64,000 nucleotides of DNA from Peribacillus sp. Bi96 (GCF_918698115.1 NZ_CAKKLV010000001.1:450297-514296), one strand, 5' to 3'. Counted from the first letter of the stretch, positions 51,357 to 61,053 are shown. Numbers and translations: made by a program. The notes: a model not told the origin generated them from the letters alone.

Positions 51357-52064
51357 ATGAACCATGAAAAACTATCGAAGAGATTAGAACATGTTGCCAT
51401 ACATATACAAAAAGGAAGCATCCTTGCAGATATAGGTTCCGACCATGCTTACTTGCCATGCTATGCGGTGAATAATGGCCTGTGTGACCATGCCATAGCA
51501 GGCGAGGTTGTAGAAGGTCCTTATCAGTCAGCCCGCAGGCAAGTGGCGATAACGGGACTAGAGGGCAAGATAGAGGTCCGTAAAGGAGATGGACTTGAAG
51601 TATTGAATCCTGATGAAGCGACGTGCATTACGATTTGTGGCATGGGAGGGACTTTAATATCAAGTATCCTGGAAAGTGGAAAAGGAAAGCTCGGCAAGGC
51701 AGAAAGGCTAATCCTTCAGCCAAATGTTGGTGCAGCGAATGTTCGTAGTTGGTTAATCGATAACGGCTGGGAACTTTGTGGAGAAGAAGTTCTTGAGGAA
51801 GATGAGAAGATCTACGAAATCTTAATTGCTGAAAAAGGGGCTCCACTTCGCCCTTATCGTGCAAATATGCAAACTGGCCTTATGTTCGGTCCATATTTAA
51901 TGGAGCAATTCAGTGACACTTTCATTAAAAAATGGCAGCTTGAGAAAAAACATTTGGAAAGAATCATCGAACAACTGGATGAAAGCGGACGAGGCGGGTT
52001 GGAAACAAAGCGCAATGAATTAAAATCCCAAATTTCAGTAATTGAGGAGGTGCTTAGAGGTTGA
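51357..52064 (+). CDS. trmK: tRNA (adenine22-N1)-methyltransferase TrmK
   Basis: Methylates A22 of some tRNAs. SAM motif I is ADIGSDHAYLP (about residues 25-35) and the catalytic region is ITICGMGGTLI. A C-terminal coiled coil completes 235 residues. I chose the ATG at 51357; an in-frame TTG at 51348 is possible. It overlaps yqfO by four bases, the usual pairing in Bacillus (yqfN-yqfO). Confidence 0.94.
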   Translation: MNHEKLSKRLEHVAIHIQKGSILADIGSDHAYLPCYAVNNGLCDHAIAGEVVEGPYQSARRQVAITGLEGKIEVRKGDGLEVLNPDEATCITICGMGGTLISSILESGKGKLGKAERLILQPNVGAANVRSWLIDNGWELCGEEVLEEDEKIYEILIAEKGAPLRPYRANMQTGLMFGPYLMEQFSDTFIKKWQLEKKHLERIIEQLDESGRGGLETKRNELKSQISVIEEVLRG

Positions 52065-53179
52065 AAACACTAAATGGCCAGCAAATCATTGAAATGTTTG
52101 AACAATTCTCTCCTAAGCAATATGCAATGGAGGGAGACCCAATCGGGCTACATGTAGGACAACTGAATAAGCCAGTTACTAAAGTCTTGATTGCCCTTGA
52201 TGTATTGGAAGAAGTTGTAGACGAAGCGATAGAACTTGGGGCGGAATTAATCATTGCCCATCATCCGCTTATTTATCGACCATTGAAAAGAATCGATACA
52301 ATGGTTGCCGGAGGCCGTATCATCGAAAAGCTGATCAAACATGATATCGCTGTCTATGCTGCACATACCAATTTAGATGTCGCGAAGGGCGGAGTAAATG
52401 ATCTACTTGCCGAAGCGCTTCAATTACAGGATACAGAAGTATTGATTCCAACTTACGAAGCAGCTCTAAAGAAATTGGTCGTATTTGTTCCAAAGGCCGA
52501 TGAACAAAAAGTGAGGGAAGCCCTTGGTAGCGCAGGGGCAGGAGCAATCGGAAATTACAGCCATTGTTCGTTTTCGGGGGAAGGCACAGGACGCTTCTTG
52601 CCAGGCGAAGGCAGTGAACCGGTGATTGGCTCCAGAGGAAATCTTGAATCCGTTACTGAAATGCGGGTTGAAACGATATTCCCCGAAAATATTGAGAAGA
52701 AAGTCCTTTCTGCGATGATTAAAGCCCATCCGTATGAGGAAGTCGCTTATGATATATATAAACTGGAGAATAAAGGGGAGTCACTTGGATTAGGAAAGAT
52801 TGGTGTGCTTGCTGAAGAAATGACCCTTGAACAATTTTGCGAACATGTGAAACAGACACTTGATGTTGAAAAGGTACGTGTCGTTGGTGATTTGCAAAGC
52901 CCGATAAAAAAAGTGGCTGTGCTGGGCGGAGATGGAAACAAATACTTCACGACTGCAAAATTCAAGGGCGCGGATGTATATGTTACTGGTGATATGTATT
53001 ACCATACGGCCCATGACGCGATGATGATTGGTTTGAATATTGTGGATCCAGGGCACAATGTTGAAAAAGTGATGAAAAAAGGCGTGGCGCGAATCCTTGA
53101 AGAAAAGTGCCGCGATAAGAACTTCGATGTGGAATTCATCCCATCCCAGTTAAATACGGACCCTTTCCGATTTATTTGA
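52061..53179 (+). CDS. yqfO: Nif3-like dinuclear metal centre protein YqfO
   Basis: Nif3/DUF34 family protein of 372 residues forming hexamers around a two-metal centre. HHPLIY (about residues 67-72), AHTNLD and the C-terminal GDMYYHTAHDAM carry the metal ligands. A PII-like CutA1 domain is inserted in the middle (about 130-230), as in Bacillus members. The function is still debated, with proposed roles in metal or cofactor chemistry. The TTG start overlaps trmK. Confidence 0.94.
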   Translation: MKTLNGQQIIEMFEQFSPKQYAMEGDPIGLHVGQLNKPVTKVLIALDVLEEVVDEAIELGAELIIAHHPLIYRPLKRIDTMVAGGRIIEKLIKHDIAVYAAHTNLDVAKGGVNDLLAEALQLQDTEVLIPTYEAALKKLVVFVPKADEQKVREALGSAGAGAIGNYSHCSFSGEGTGRFLPGEGSEPVIGSRGNLESVTEMRVETIFPENIEKKVLSAMIKAHPYEEVAYDIYKLENKGESLGLGKIGVLAEEMTLEQFCEHVKQTLDVEKVRVVGDLQSPIKKVAVLGGDGNKYFTTAKFKGADVYVTGDMYYHTAHDAMMIGLNIVDPGHNVEKVMKKGVARILEEKCRDKNFDVEFIPSQLNTDPFRFI

Positions 53180-53183
53180 TAGC

Positions 53184-53219
53184 ACAAAAAAGGGCAGCCA
53201 AAGCGGTTGCCCTTTTTGT
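53184..53219 (+). terminator. Bidirectional terminator between yqfO and ispH
   Basis: AAAGGGCAGCC pairs with GGTTGCCCTTT; A and T flanks suit both converging genes. Confidence 0.88.
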
Positions 53220-53227
53220 ATGTGCAT

Positions 53228-54172
53228 TCATTTTTTCACTTTAATCTTAGGTAGAATTTTATTCAATGGCGTTTTCTTTTCGGTATTCCAGGTCAATTCA
53301 ACATTTGGATCATACTGTTCTAGAAATGTGATAACTTCTTTTGTGATTGGTGTTGGTGTAGAAGCCCCGGACGTAACCGCAACCGTTTCTGCATCTTTTA
53401 GCCATTCAAGGTTAAGCTCGGAAATGTCAGCGATGCGATAAGCTTTCGTGCTCGCTATTTCTTCGGATACCTGTGCAAGGCGGTTTGAATTATTACTCTT
53501 TGGATCACCGACAACAATTAAAACATCAGCTTCGCCAGCTTGCTTGGCAACCGCTTCCTGACGTACCTGTGTCGCTAAACAAATTTCCTTATGGACTTCT
53601 GCATGTGGGAATTTTTCCTTGACCTTATCCATGATATCCAAAACATCCCATTGGCTCATCGTTGTTTGATTTGTGACGATGATCTTATCACTATTCAGGG
53701 TCAAAGCTTCAACATCTTCATCCTTTTGAACCAGGTGAACGACATCGGGAGCTACTCCGACTGCACCCTCTGGTTCCGGATGGCCTTTTTTACCAATATA
53801 AATGATTTGAAAGCCTTCCGCTTCTTTTTCCCGAATTAGGTCATGAGTTGCAGTAACATCGGGACACGTTGCATCGAGGGTGACTAGCCCTTTTTCTGCA
53901 GCGATCTTCCTAATCTCAGGAGAGACGCCATGAGCCGTAAAGATGACGGTTCCGCTGTCCACTTGTTCGATGATATCGTTGCGGTTGCTTCCGTCCAACG
54001 TGATGATGCCTTCATCTTCAAACGCATCGGTCACATGTTTGTTGTGCACAATCATCCCTAAAATGTAAATAGGGCGTGGCAAGGTTTTATCTAAAGCCGC
54101 ATTTCGGGCGATGACCATGGCATCGACAACGCCATAACAATAGCCGCGCGGGGAAATTTTAATCACTTTCAT
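53228..54172 (-). CDS. ispH: 4-hydroxy-3-methylbut-2-enyl diphosphate reductase
   Basis: Last enzyme of the MEP isoprenoid pathway, giving isopentenyl and dimethylallyl diphosphate. Three cluster cysteines are seen in [23 protein letters not shown] and [23 protein letters not shown] and SGASTPTP are conserved. It is encoded opposite to yqfO; the partner enzyme ispG is at 61628-62749, so the window carries the last two steps of the pathway. Confidence 0.97.
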   Translation of the reverse strand: MKVIKISPRGYCYGVVDAMVIARNAALDKTLPRPIYILGMIVHNKHVTDAFEDEGIITLDGSNRNDIIEQVDSGTVIFTAHGVSPEIRKIAAEKGLVTLDATCPDVTATHDLIREKEAEGFQIIYIGKKGHPEPEGAVGVAPDVVHLVQKDEDVEALTLNSDKIIVTNQTTMSQWDVLDIMDKVKEKFPHAEVHKEICLATQVRQEAVAKQAGEADVLIVVGDPKSNNSNRLAQVSEEIASTKAYRIADISELNLEWLKDAETVAVTSGASTPTPITKEVITFLEQYDPNVELTWNTEKKTPLNKILPKIKVKK

Positions 54173-54300
54173 CTATGTGTCCTCCTTCAAAGGCAAGAAA
54201 CTCTCACTATTTATACCTTTCTATTATATAAGACCATAGATGATATTACAAAACATCCTATTTGCCTAAAATCATTAACTGGTAAAAATTTTTTTGATCT

Positions 54301-54987
54301 TTAAATATATAGTTTGGGACCGGATGACCTTTGCCTTTTCGTATTGGTACGAACTTGAGCTGTGGGGTTAGCTTTCATAGCTTTTTCTTGTTCATTCGAC
54401 TCAGGCTTTACCTCATGATTGTTTTGTGCCTCTACATTAGGCTCGCTATCAACGGATGCTTCCGAATTTTCGCTAGCATCAGATGATGATATACTCTGGA
54501 AAACTTTCCACATCGACGGCAAATTTTTAATCACAGGTCCGTATTGTTCCACCATGGGAGTGAATTGTTCGGCTGCCTGCAACACTTTTTGCGTGTTGGT
54601 AAGCATATTGTTTAGAGAATCCGGATTTTTTAGTGTTTCTAAAATCCCCCCTCCGCTGCTTCTTGAAGAACTTTTGTTAGGGGAAGCGGCAGGTGCAAAC
54701 AAGTTGCGAGAATCTGGATTTTGTTTCGACTTACCGAGTATCTTCGACAACAGCCCCTCTTTCTTTGCAGGTGGAAATTCCTGACGCTGCTGCTGGTTGA
54801 ACGGGCCTCGGAAACCTTGAGGTCCCTGTGGTCCCGGGGGTCTACCTTGTGCCATCGGCCGCCTCATCTGCTGAAAAGAGTGGGGGTTTTGCTGCGGCTG
54901 CCTGAATGGAGCTTGCGGGTGCTGCATCCTTCGACCATTGGGTGGCTGAAAACCGGGTCCGGGTTGATGACTTCTATTTGGGAACAT
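54301..54987 (-). CDS. yqfQ: YqfQ / VrrA-like low-complexity protein
   Basis: A 228-residue protein, first third Pro/Gln/Gly/Arg-rich (about residues 1-75, e.g. QAPFRQPQQNPHSFQQMRRP), with a Ser-rich linker. A conserved central block, about 105-165, contains GGILETLKNPDSLNNMLTNTQKVLQ and YGPVIKNLPSMWKV. The tail is charged and disordered. Position beside ispH and the central block match B. subtilis yqfQ, related to the variable VrrA of the B. cereus group. The ATG at 54987 follows GAGGAGGTG; the GTG nine bases upstream is inside it. Function unknown. Confidence 0.88.
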   Translation of the reverse strand: MFPNRSHQPGPGFQPPNGRRMQHPQAPFRQPQQNPHSFQQMRRPMAQGRPPGPQGPQGFRGPFNQQQRQEFPPAKKEGLLSKILGKSKQNPDSRNLFAPAASPNKSSSRSSGGGILETLKNPDSLNNMLTNTQKVLQAAEQFTPMVEQYGPVIKNLPSMWKVFQSISSSDASENSEASVDSEPNVEAQNNHEVKPESNEQEKAMKANPTAQVRTNTKRQRSSGPKLYI

Positions 54988-55425
54988 TGGTTTCACCTCC
55001 TCTGATTTTATATGCTGGTGTTATTCTTCTATATAAATTATGCAGCTCGACAAAAAAGGTTTGAGCAAAGAGTGACTGCGCTGTTGTGAAGTGACCGGAA
55101 AGAAGGTAAGATGGTTACGGTAAGTCTTTTAGCTCCATGTCTGCGGGGGATACGCTATGACCAGGACAGGGGCTTTTCGTTTGCAGAAGTCCATTTTAAG
55201 AGAACTAGCCTTAGCGCTTAAGCTCGCTGTGAAAAAGATGATGGACCACCTAAGGCAAAAAGCGCCTTAAGGGTCAATCCCTATTTTCTTCACGAGCTGA
55301 CCAAGGTGCTTGCGCTTTTTGTATAATCCAGTTTCAGCACGACCAAGGTGCTTGCGCTTTTTGTATAAAATTTATTATAATAGTAGGACATGTCTAATGA
55401 CTGACAAGGATAAAGGAGTTTTTTG
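54988..55425. other. Intergenic region with structured repeat upstream of cshB
   Basis: No gene is supported between yqfQ and cshB. From about 55209 to 55320 the sequence folds into nested inverted repeats: AGCTCG/CGAGCT arms near 55221 and 55294 around CCTAAGGC...GCGCCTTAAGG near 55249-55272. Next comes a direct duplication: 28 identical bases (GACCAAGGTGCTTGCGCTTT and on) at 55299-55326 and 55341-55368. Confidence 0.7.
55299..55368. repeat. Direct 28-bp duplication, 42-bp period
   Basis: The 28-base unit beginning GACCAAGGTGCTTGCGC and ending TTTGTATAA occurs at 55299-55326 and 55341-55368, separated by 14 unrelated bases. Confidence 0.95.
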
Positions 55426-56739
55426 ATGAAACAAAACCAATTTGAACGATTTAATTTGAAAAGCTACATTCTAGATGCGGTTCGTACTTTAGGGTTCGAT
55501 AAGCCGACGGAAATTCAAGAACGTGTGCTTCCGTCGCTTTTAAAGGGAAGTAGCTTAATTGGACAGTCGCAGACAGGTACAGGAAAGACACATTCCTATT
55601 TGCTGCCGATTATGAACAAGCTTGATGCTGGTAAAAATGAAGTTCAAGCGATTATTTCCGCACCAACCCGTGAGTTAGCGAACCAAATCTATAAAGAAGC
55701 TTTGAAAATTGCTGACCATTTTCCTGAAGATGAGCAGATTTCTGTCCGTTGTTATATCGGTGGTACGGATAAACAGCGTATGATCGATAAGTTGAAGACA
55801 CAGCCACAACTGGTAATTGGAACGCCAGGCCGAATCAAGGATTTGGTTGAGGCTCAAGCGCTTCAGGTGTATACAGCAAAAATGCTTGTTGTCGATGAAG
55901 CGGACCTTATGCTAGACATGGGATTCCTTGAAGATGTCGATTTATTTGCATCACGTATGGCTGAAAAAATTCAAATGCTTGTCTTCTCGGCAACCATTCC
56001 GGAAAAATTAAAGCCGTTTTTGAATAAATATATGGAAAATCCGAAATATGTTCAAGTGAATCCCAAGCAGGCGACTGCCGCTAAAATTGAACATGTTTTG
56101 GTACCGCTTCGCCATCGGAACAAAGAGCAGTTACTTCATGATATCATCGTTCGTTATAATCCATATTTAGCGATTATTTTCACGAACACCAAAAAAATGG
56201 CGGATCATGTGGCTAATTCCTTGATTGAAAAAGGGTTGAATGTCGGTCGTATTCATGGGGATTTAACGCCTCGTGAACGTAAAAAAATGATGAAGCAAAT
56301 CAATGATTTGGAGTATCAATTCATCGTAGCGACAGATTTGGCTTCCCGTGGAATCGATATTGAAGGCGTTAGTCATATTATTAACTATGAATTGCCTTCA
56401 GACCTTGATTTTTACATTCATAGGACGGGAAGAACGGCTCGTGCAGGATATTCAGGCATTGCCGCTACAATTTATAATACTTCCGATGAAGACTCTTTGA
56501 ACCGCCTTGAAAAAATGGGCATCGAATTCCGTGATGCGGATATCCAAAACGGTGATTGGGTTGATATAGACGAACGTAATAAACGAAAAAACCGTAAAAA
56601 ACAAAAATCTGATATTGATGTTAAAGCGACCAGGCATGTTAAGAAGCCAACTAAAGTCAAGCCAGGTTACAAGAAAAAAATCCAACGCGATGTGGAAAAC
56701 TTTAAAAAACGCGAACGTCGTATACAGAGAAAGAAATAA
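55426..56739 (+). CDS. cshB: DEAD-box RNA helicase CshB
   Basis: ATP-dependent RNA helicase (YqfR) of 437 residues linked in B. subtilis to cold shock and RNA turnover. Motifs in order: QTGTGKTHSYL (I), PTRELA (Ia), TPGR (Ib), VDEADLM (II), SAT (III) and HRTGRTARAG (VI). The C-terminal tail (about 375-437) is Lys/Arg-rich and probably binds RNA. AAAGGAG precedes the ATG at 55426; a TTG three bases upstream is also possible. nfo follows after 12 bases. Confidence 0.96.
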   Translation: MKQNQFERFNLKSYILDAVRTLGFDKPTEIQERVLPSLLKGSSLIGQSQTGTGKTHSYLLPIMNKLDAGKNEVQAIISAPTRELANQIYKEALKIADHFPEDEQISVRCYIGGTDKQRMIDKLKTQPQLVIGTPGRIKDLVEAQALQVYTAKMLVVDEADLMLDMGFLEDVDLFASRMAEKIQMLVFSATIPEKLKPFLNKYMENPKYVQVNPKQATAAKIEHVLVPLRHRNKEQLLHDIIVRYNPYLAIIFTNTKKMADHVANSLIEKGLNVGRIHGDLTPRERKKMMKQINDLEYQFIVATDLASRGIDIEGVSHIINYELPSDLDFYIHRTGRTARAGYSGIAATIYNTSDEDSLNRLEKMGIEFRDADIQNGDWVDIDERNKRKNRKKQKSDIDVKATRHVKKPTKVKPGYKKKIQRDVENFKKRERRIQRKK

Positions 56740-56751
56740 GGGAGTAATCAG

Positions 56752-57648
56752 ATGCTGAAGATTGGATCGCATGTTTCAATGAGCGGGAAAAATATGCTTC
56801 TTGCTGCGAGTCAAGAAGCGGTTTCATATGGCTCCAACACATTCATGATCTATACGGGAGCCCCACAAAATACAAGACGTAAAAAAATCGAAGATCTAAA
56901 TATCGAAGCTGGATTATTGCATATGGAGGAAAATGGAATTAGTGATATCGTAGTCCATGCCCCGTATATCATCAACATAGCAAATACAACGAATCCAGCC
57001 ACATACGAACTAGGAGTCAACTTCTTACGAAGCGAAATCGATCGGACAGAAGCGCTTGGTGCAAGGCAGATCGTACTTCATCCAGGTGCACATGTTGGTG
57101 CAGGCAGTGAACTGGGAATCAAGAGAATCATCGAAGGTTTGAATGAAGTGTTGACTGCTGACGATAAAGTCCAGATTGCCCTTGAAACGATGGCAGGTAA
57201 AGGTACCGAATGTGGCAGGTCTTTCGAGGAGTTGGCCATGATTATTGATGGTGTGACCCATAATGAAAAATTATCGGTATGCTTCGATACTTGCCATACT
57301 CACGATGCTGGTTATAATATCATCGAAGATTTTGATGGTGTTCTCAATGAATTTGATAAATTGATCGGTGTGGATCGCATCAAGGTCCTACATGTTAATG
57401 ATAGCAAAAACGAACGCGGCATGCGTAAAGACCGCCATGAAAACATTGGATTTGGTCATATTGGTTTTAAAGCGTTGAATGATATTGTCCATCATCCACA
57501 GTTAAGCACTGTTTCAAAAATACTGGAAACACCTTATGTTGGGGAAGACAAGAAAGATAAAAAGGCACCTTATAAATTTGAAATTGATATGTTCAAGAAC
57601 AATCAATTCGAAGAAGATGTACTGGAAAAGATCATGAACCAGCAATAA
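56752..57648 (+). CDS. nfo: Endonuclease IV (apurinic/apyrimidinic)
   Basis: Zinc-dependent AP endonuclease of base-excision repair, 298 residues, also important during spore germination in B. subtilis. Metal ligands occur in [33 protein letters not shown] and [10 protein letters not shown], and the final [10 protein letters not shown] is conserved. The start ATG follows AAGGGAG. A strong terminator follows. Confidence 0.97.
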   Translation: MLKIGSHVSMSGKNMLLAASQEAVSYGSNTFMIYTGAPQNTRRKKIEDLNIEAGLLHMEENGISDIVVHAPYIINIANTTNPATYELGVNFLRSEIDRTEALGARQIVLHPGAHVGAGSELGIKRIIEGLNEVLTADDKVQIALETMAGKGTECGRSFEELAMIIDGVTHNEKLSVCFDTCHTHDAGYNIIEDFDGVLNEFDKLIGVDRIKVLHVNDSKNERGMRKDRHENIGFGHIGFKALNDIVHHPQLSTVSKILETPYVGEDKKDKKAPYKFEIDMFKNNQFEEDVLEKIMNQQ

Positions 57649-57653
57649 TCATA

Positions 57654-57699
57654 GAAAGGGACGATTCATCGAGATAAGGATGAATCGTCCTTTCATTTT
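57654..57699 (+). terminator. Terminator after nfo
   Basis: GAAAGGGACGATTCATC pairs with GATGAATCGTCCTTTC (one bulge), followed by ATTTT. It also lies just beyond the end of yqfT on the opposite strand. Confidence 0.88.
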
Positions 57700-57727
57700 A
57701 TGGTAAAAAGTATGTCTTTCAAATTCT

Positions 57728-57988
57728 TTAAAAATTGGATGTAAGGTTGTTAAAGAGTGTTTCTATTTCCCTGGCTGTACTTGCTCCAGCAACTTTTGTG
57801 ATTTGACCTAGAACATTTTGTCTTTGACGTATATCAAAAATGTTAATATTTTTACCTGCTAGAAGGGCAGTAATATCCTGTGCTTGTTGTTGTGTGAGTG
57901 CAACTCCATGCTGCTTTGCAAGGGAAAGCAGCTCATCAGGGCGTATTTTGTTGATTTTATGATTGACCATCATTTCAAATAATTTCAA
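57728..57988 (-). CDS. yqfT: DUF2624 family protein YqfT
   Basis: An 86-residue helical protein with the DUF2624 pattern: VNHKINKIRPDELLSLAKQH, ALLAGKNINIFDIRQR, and ASTAREIETLFNNLT. B. subtilis yqfT lies at the same place between nfo and the zinc transporter. The ATG follows GGAGGAGATCG on the minus strand. Function unknown. Confidence 0.88.
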   Translation of the reverse strand: MKLFEMMVNHKINKIRPDELLSLAKQHGVALTQQQAQDITALLAGKNINIFDIRQRQNVLGQITKVAGASTAREIETLFNNLTSNF

Positions 57989-58129
57989 ACGATCTCCTCC
58001 TTTTTTAAAACATATGAAGGAGGTCGACGTATGTGAACATTAACTTTGTTTTGAATTGCGCAAATTTGATTTTGCTGCCGATTTTAGCAGATCAATGCTT
58101 ATGAGCACTTGTTTTTGAGGTCAGGATTC

Positions 58130-58158
58130 TTTACATCTGGTCTTGTTTGATTTATACT
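58130..58158 (+). promoter_or_regulatory. Sigma-A promoter of znuC-znuB-zur
   Basis: TTTACA at 58130-58135, 17-bp spacer, TATACT at 58153-58158. The Zur-box-like sequence starts nine bases downstream, over the expected start of transcription. Confidence 0.8.
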
Positions 58159-58166
58159 AACGAATG

Positions 58167-58185
58167 TTAATCGTAATGATTCTTA
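58167..58185 (+). promoter_or_regulatory. Probable Zur operator (one good half)
   Basis: The sequence AATCGTAATGATT at 58169-58181 matches the left half and centre of the Bacillus Zur box (TCGTAATNATTACGA). The right half (CTTAA) is diverged. Its location at the transcription start of an operon that encodes a zinc importer and Zur itself supports the call. Confidence 0.65.
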
Positions 58186-58202
58186 AAAAATAGGTGATCT
58201 CT

Positions 58203-58967
58203 TTGGATAATGCAGTAAACCCCATAGTTAAATTAGAAGATATATCTTACAAATATACAAAAGATCTAGTGCTGGAACATGTTTCGCTTGAAATCCCTAA
58301 AGGGGCATTCTTAGCTATCGTCGGGCCGAATGGATCCGGAAAGTCGACACTTTTGAAGTTGCTGCTTGGTCTGTTCAAGCTCCAAAAAGGAAAAATTGAG
58401 ATTTTCGGGGAAGATATAAGGCGCTTTAAAGATTGGCAAAAGGTCGGATTCGTTTCCCAAAAGGCGAACTCCTTCAACTCAGGATTCCCTGCCACTGTAT
58501 TTGAGGTGGTTCAAAGCGGTATGACCAAAAAAATTGGATTATTTAAGTTTGCAAGCAAAGAGGATAGGCAAAAGGTCATAAAGGCTTTGGAGTCCGTGGA
58601 CATGCTTGAATATCAGAACCGAAATATTGGTGAATTGTCCGGAGGGCAGCAGCAGAGGGTATTCATTGCTCGTTCACTTGTCAGCGAGCCGGAATTGATG
58701 ATCTTGGATGAGCCTACAGTCGGTGTTGATTCAAAGAACGTCCACCAATTTTATGAAATGCTTGAAATGTTGAATAAAAAATTAGGAATAACCCTGATTT
58801 TAGTTACCCATGATGTTGGTACTGTGACCGATAAAGTCACACATGTCGCTTGCTTAAATAAAAAGCTTCATTTTCACGGGGATGCCTGTGAATATAATGA
58901 ATTGAATGAAGGCGAGCTCTCGTCCATATACGGACATGACGTCCAATTATTAAATCATGATCATTAA
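58203..58967 (+). CDS. znuC: Zinc ABC transporter ATP-binding protein
   Basis: ATPase of a metal-cluster ABC importer. Walker A is GPNGSGKST (about residues 40-48), the signature is LSGGQQQR, Walker B is LMILDEP and the H-loop is THD. Family knowledge allows Zn or Mn; the adjacent Fur-family regulator and the Zur-box-like operator favour zinc. The TTG at 58203 follows AGGTG by six bases; a GTG at 58194 lies inside that site. No substrate-binding protein (znuA) gene is present in the window. Confidence 0.93.
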   Translation: MDNAVNPIVKLEDISYKYTKDLVLEHVSLEIPKGAFLAIVGPNGSGKSTLLKLLLGLFKLQKGKIEIFGEDIRRFKDWQKVGFVSQKANSFNSGFPATVFEVVQSGMTKKIGLFKFASKEDRQKVIKALESVDMLEYQNRNIGELSGGQQQRVFIARSLVSEPELMILDEPTVGVDSKNVHQFYEMLEMLNKKLGITLILVTHDVGTVTDKVTHVACLNKKLHFHGDACEYNELNEGELSSIYGHDVQLLNHDH

Positions 58968-58988
58968 AATGTTTTGGAGGATAGCCCA

Positions 58989-59822
58989 ATGATATCGGGG
59001 ATATTGCAATTTGAATTTTTGCAGAACGCATTCTTGACCGGAATCATCATCGGAGCGATTGCGCCATTGGTGGGCGTTTTTGTCGTGGTAAGGCGGATGT
59101 CGATGATTTCCGATGCGCTTAGTCATGTAGCGCTTGCAGGTATAGCGTTTAGTTTATTGCTTCAGAAGAGCTTTCTTTCACTTGCTGGATTGAATCCGCT
59201 TTATATAGGGATGGCTTTTTCGGTAGGTGGGTCATTATTCATTGAAAAATTAAGAGGGGTGTACAAGCATTACCAAGAGCTTGCAATCCCGATTATAATG
59301 TCCGGCGGAATGGGTCTTAGTGTCATTTTCATTTCCATTGCAGATGGTTTCAATTCGGATTTATATAGTTATTTATTCGGAAGTGTCAGTGCAGTCAGCC
59401 GGGCGGACTTATATGTTATATTGGCAGTGGGGGTAGTCGTTGCCTTGACACTAACCCTATTGTATAAAGAATTATTTTTGTTATCATTTGATGAAGAGCA
59501 TGCGAAAGCGTCCGGAATACCTTATAAAGCGATTCATTTTATTTTTATTGTCATGGTTGCATTGGTTATTGCGGCTTCAATGAAAATCATTGGAATATTA
59601 CTGGTCTCTTCGCTCATGACGCTGCCGGTAGCAGCAAGCCTCCGCTTTGCGAAGGGCTTTAAGCAGATGATCGCTCTAGCGGTATTATTCGGCGAAGTGT
59701 CCGTCATAGGGGGATTATTTTTATCATACAACCTCGATCTCGCTCCAGGTGGGACCATTGTAATAATCGCTGTGCTAATTCTCATCTTGTCAATTTTGTT
59801 TGATAAGTGGAAAAATCGATAG
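58989..59822 (+). CDS. znuB: Zinc ABC transporter permease
   Basis: Integral-membrane permease of the ABC-3 family, 277 residues with about eight or nine hydrophobic segments. The conserved region RRMSMISDALSHVALAGIAF near residues 38-57 and ASMKIIGILLVSSLMTLPVA near 196-215 are characteristic of Zn/Mn permeases. The ATG at 58989 follows TTGGAGGAT. It lies 21 bases after znuC and 15 before zur. Confidence 0.94.
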   Translation: MISGILQFEFLQNAFLTGIIIGAIAPLVGVFVVVRRMSMISDALSHVALAGIAFSLLLQKSFLSLAGLNPLYIGMAFSVGGSLFIEKLRGVYKHYQELAIPIIMSGGMGLSVIFISIADGFNSDLYSYLFGSVSAVSRADLYVILAVGVVVALTLTLLYKELFLLSFDEEHAKASGIPYKAIHFIFIVMVALVIAASMKIIGILLVSSLMTLPVAASLRFAKGFKQMIALAVLFGEVSVIGGLFLSYNLDLAPGGTIVIIAVLILILSILFDKWKNR

Positions 59823-59837
59823 ATGGGGTGATGTTTT

Positions 59838-60263
59838 TTGAACGTAACTACTGCCATGCAATTACTAAAAGATAAAGGTTTTAAACATACAGGAAAGAGG
59901 GAGGAAATGCTTCAGCTTTTCTCTTCCAGCGATAAATATTTAACGGCAAAAGACGTATTGGAGAATATGAAACAGGACTATCCCGGATTGAGCTTCGATA
60001 CGATTTACCGGAATCTTTCCTTGTTTGTAGAACTAGGGATTTTTGAAACGACCGAGTTGGAGGGGGAGAAGCATTTTCGTTTTACATGCGGCCATTCTTC
60101 CCACCATCACCACTTCATCTGTTTGAGTTGTGGAAAAACGAAAGAAATCGAATTGTGCCCGATGCAGGAGCTTCAGGAAAGTTTGAAGGACTACGATGTT
60201 TCAGGGCATAAATTCGAAATTTACGGACGCTGTCCCGCATGTAGCGTTTCTGTAGAAGTATAA
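59838..60263 (+). CDS. zur: Fur-family zinc regulator Zur
   Basis: Repressor of zinc uptake genes, 141 residues. The winged-helix domain includes [13 protein letters not shown] and [20 protein letters not shown]. Regulatory metal residues are in [15 protein letters not shown], and two CxxC pairs (CLSCGK and CPACS) form the structural zinc site. Lying last in the znu operon under a Zur-like operator, it probably controls its own expression. The start is TTG after GGGGTGATG. Confidence 0.93.
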   Translation: MNVTTAMQLLKDKGFKHTGKREEMLQLFSSSDKYLTAKDVLENMKQDYPGLSFDTIYRNLSLFVELGIFETTELEGEKHFRFTCGHSSHHHHFICLSCGKTKEIELCPMQELQESLKDYDVSGHKFEIYGRCPACSVSVEV

Positions 60264-60299
60264 AAACCATTGACCCTTTGTCAATGGTTTTTTCTTTTA
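60262..60299 (+). terminator. Terminator after zur
   Basis: AAAACCATTGA pairs with TCAATGGTTTT, followed by T-rich sequence; it may also serve yqfW on the other strand. Confidence 0.88.
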
Positions 60300-60884
60300 T
60301 CATTTTATAGGTACTGGTTTTCCGGACATCCAATTATTCACCCAAATAGATGCCTCTTGCCAATTGTTGACCCGGATAACCTTTTTGGGCACCGGATCTT
60401 GGTTATAAGGGGTATTAAATAAAATTACTGGTATATTACACTCTTCCGAAATGGCGACTGCATTATCATGCTTGTCCTCTAAAAAGAGATCGACAGCAAA
60501 CTTCTTGGCTGCAGCCACTTTATCGTGTGAACCAACAAGCTCTATATGGTCATACAGGACCTGATTCGTCGCGAACCAATTTTTCGTTACATCTAATAAA
60601 CGATTGCTTCTGGCACTGATGAAATAGAGGTCTGCTTGTTCTGTCCATTTTTCCAGTACAACTTTCGCTCCTTCAGCCATCAAAGATTCGGTATAAATGA
60701 GCGGCTCGGTCTCAATGAACCAGTTAGTGAAATCTTCCTTTGGAACATTCACGAATGGGAATAAGTCATACTCTGTAATATCTTCATAAGCTAAATTCAG
60801 CTGAAAAGCTTTATTTAAAAAAGGGACCATGGAATCCGGTCTTGTAACAGTCCCGTCAATATCAATGCCAAAACGTTTTTTCAT
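60300..60884 (-). CDS. yqfW: Putative nucleotidase YqfW (5'(3')-deoxyribonucleotidase-like HAD)
   Basis: HAD-family protein of 194 residues. Motif I is GIDIDGTVTRP, with the nucleophile Asp near residue 7 and the acid Asp two residues on; FISARSNR supplies motif II and LFLEDKHDNA motif IV. The usual reaction is nucleotide dephosphorylation, but the substrate is not known. The ATG at 60884 follows GAGGAGAG; a longer frame to 60938 lacks a ribosome binding site. Confidence 0.9.
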   Translation of the reverse strand: MKKRFGIDIDGTVTRPDSMVPFLNKAFQLNLAYEDITEYDLFPFVNVPKEDFTNWFIETEPLIYTESLMAEGAKVVLEKWTEQADLYFISARSNRLLDVTKNWFATNQVLYDHIELVGSHDKVAAAKKFAVDLFLEDKHDNAVAISEECNIPVILFNTPYNQDPVPKKVIRVNNWQEASIWVNNWMSGKPVPIK

Positions 60885-61053
60885 GATGAATCTCTCCTCA
60901 TTTTCAGGTACTTGTAATAGTGTAACATATACAATCATAGCTATGGTAAAAACACGTATTTATTTCCAAGATATGAAACCATTTTCACGGTGGATTCCCG
61001 CGGATTTACATACACTATAAATGCTCCTACAAACGAAAGTGAGGGATGCAAGA

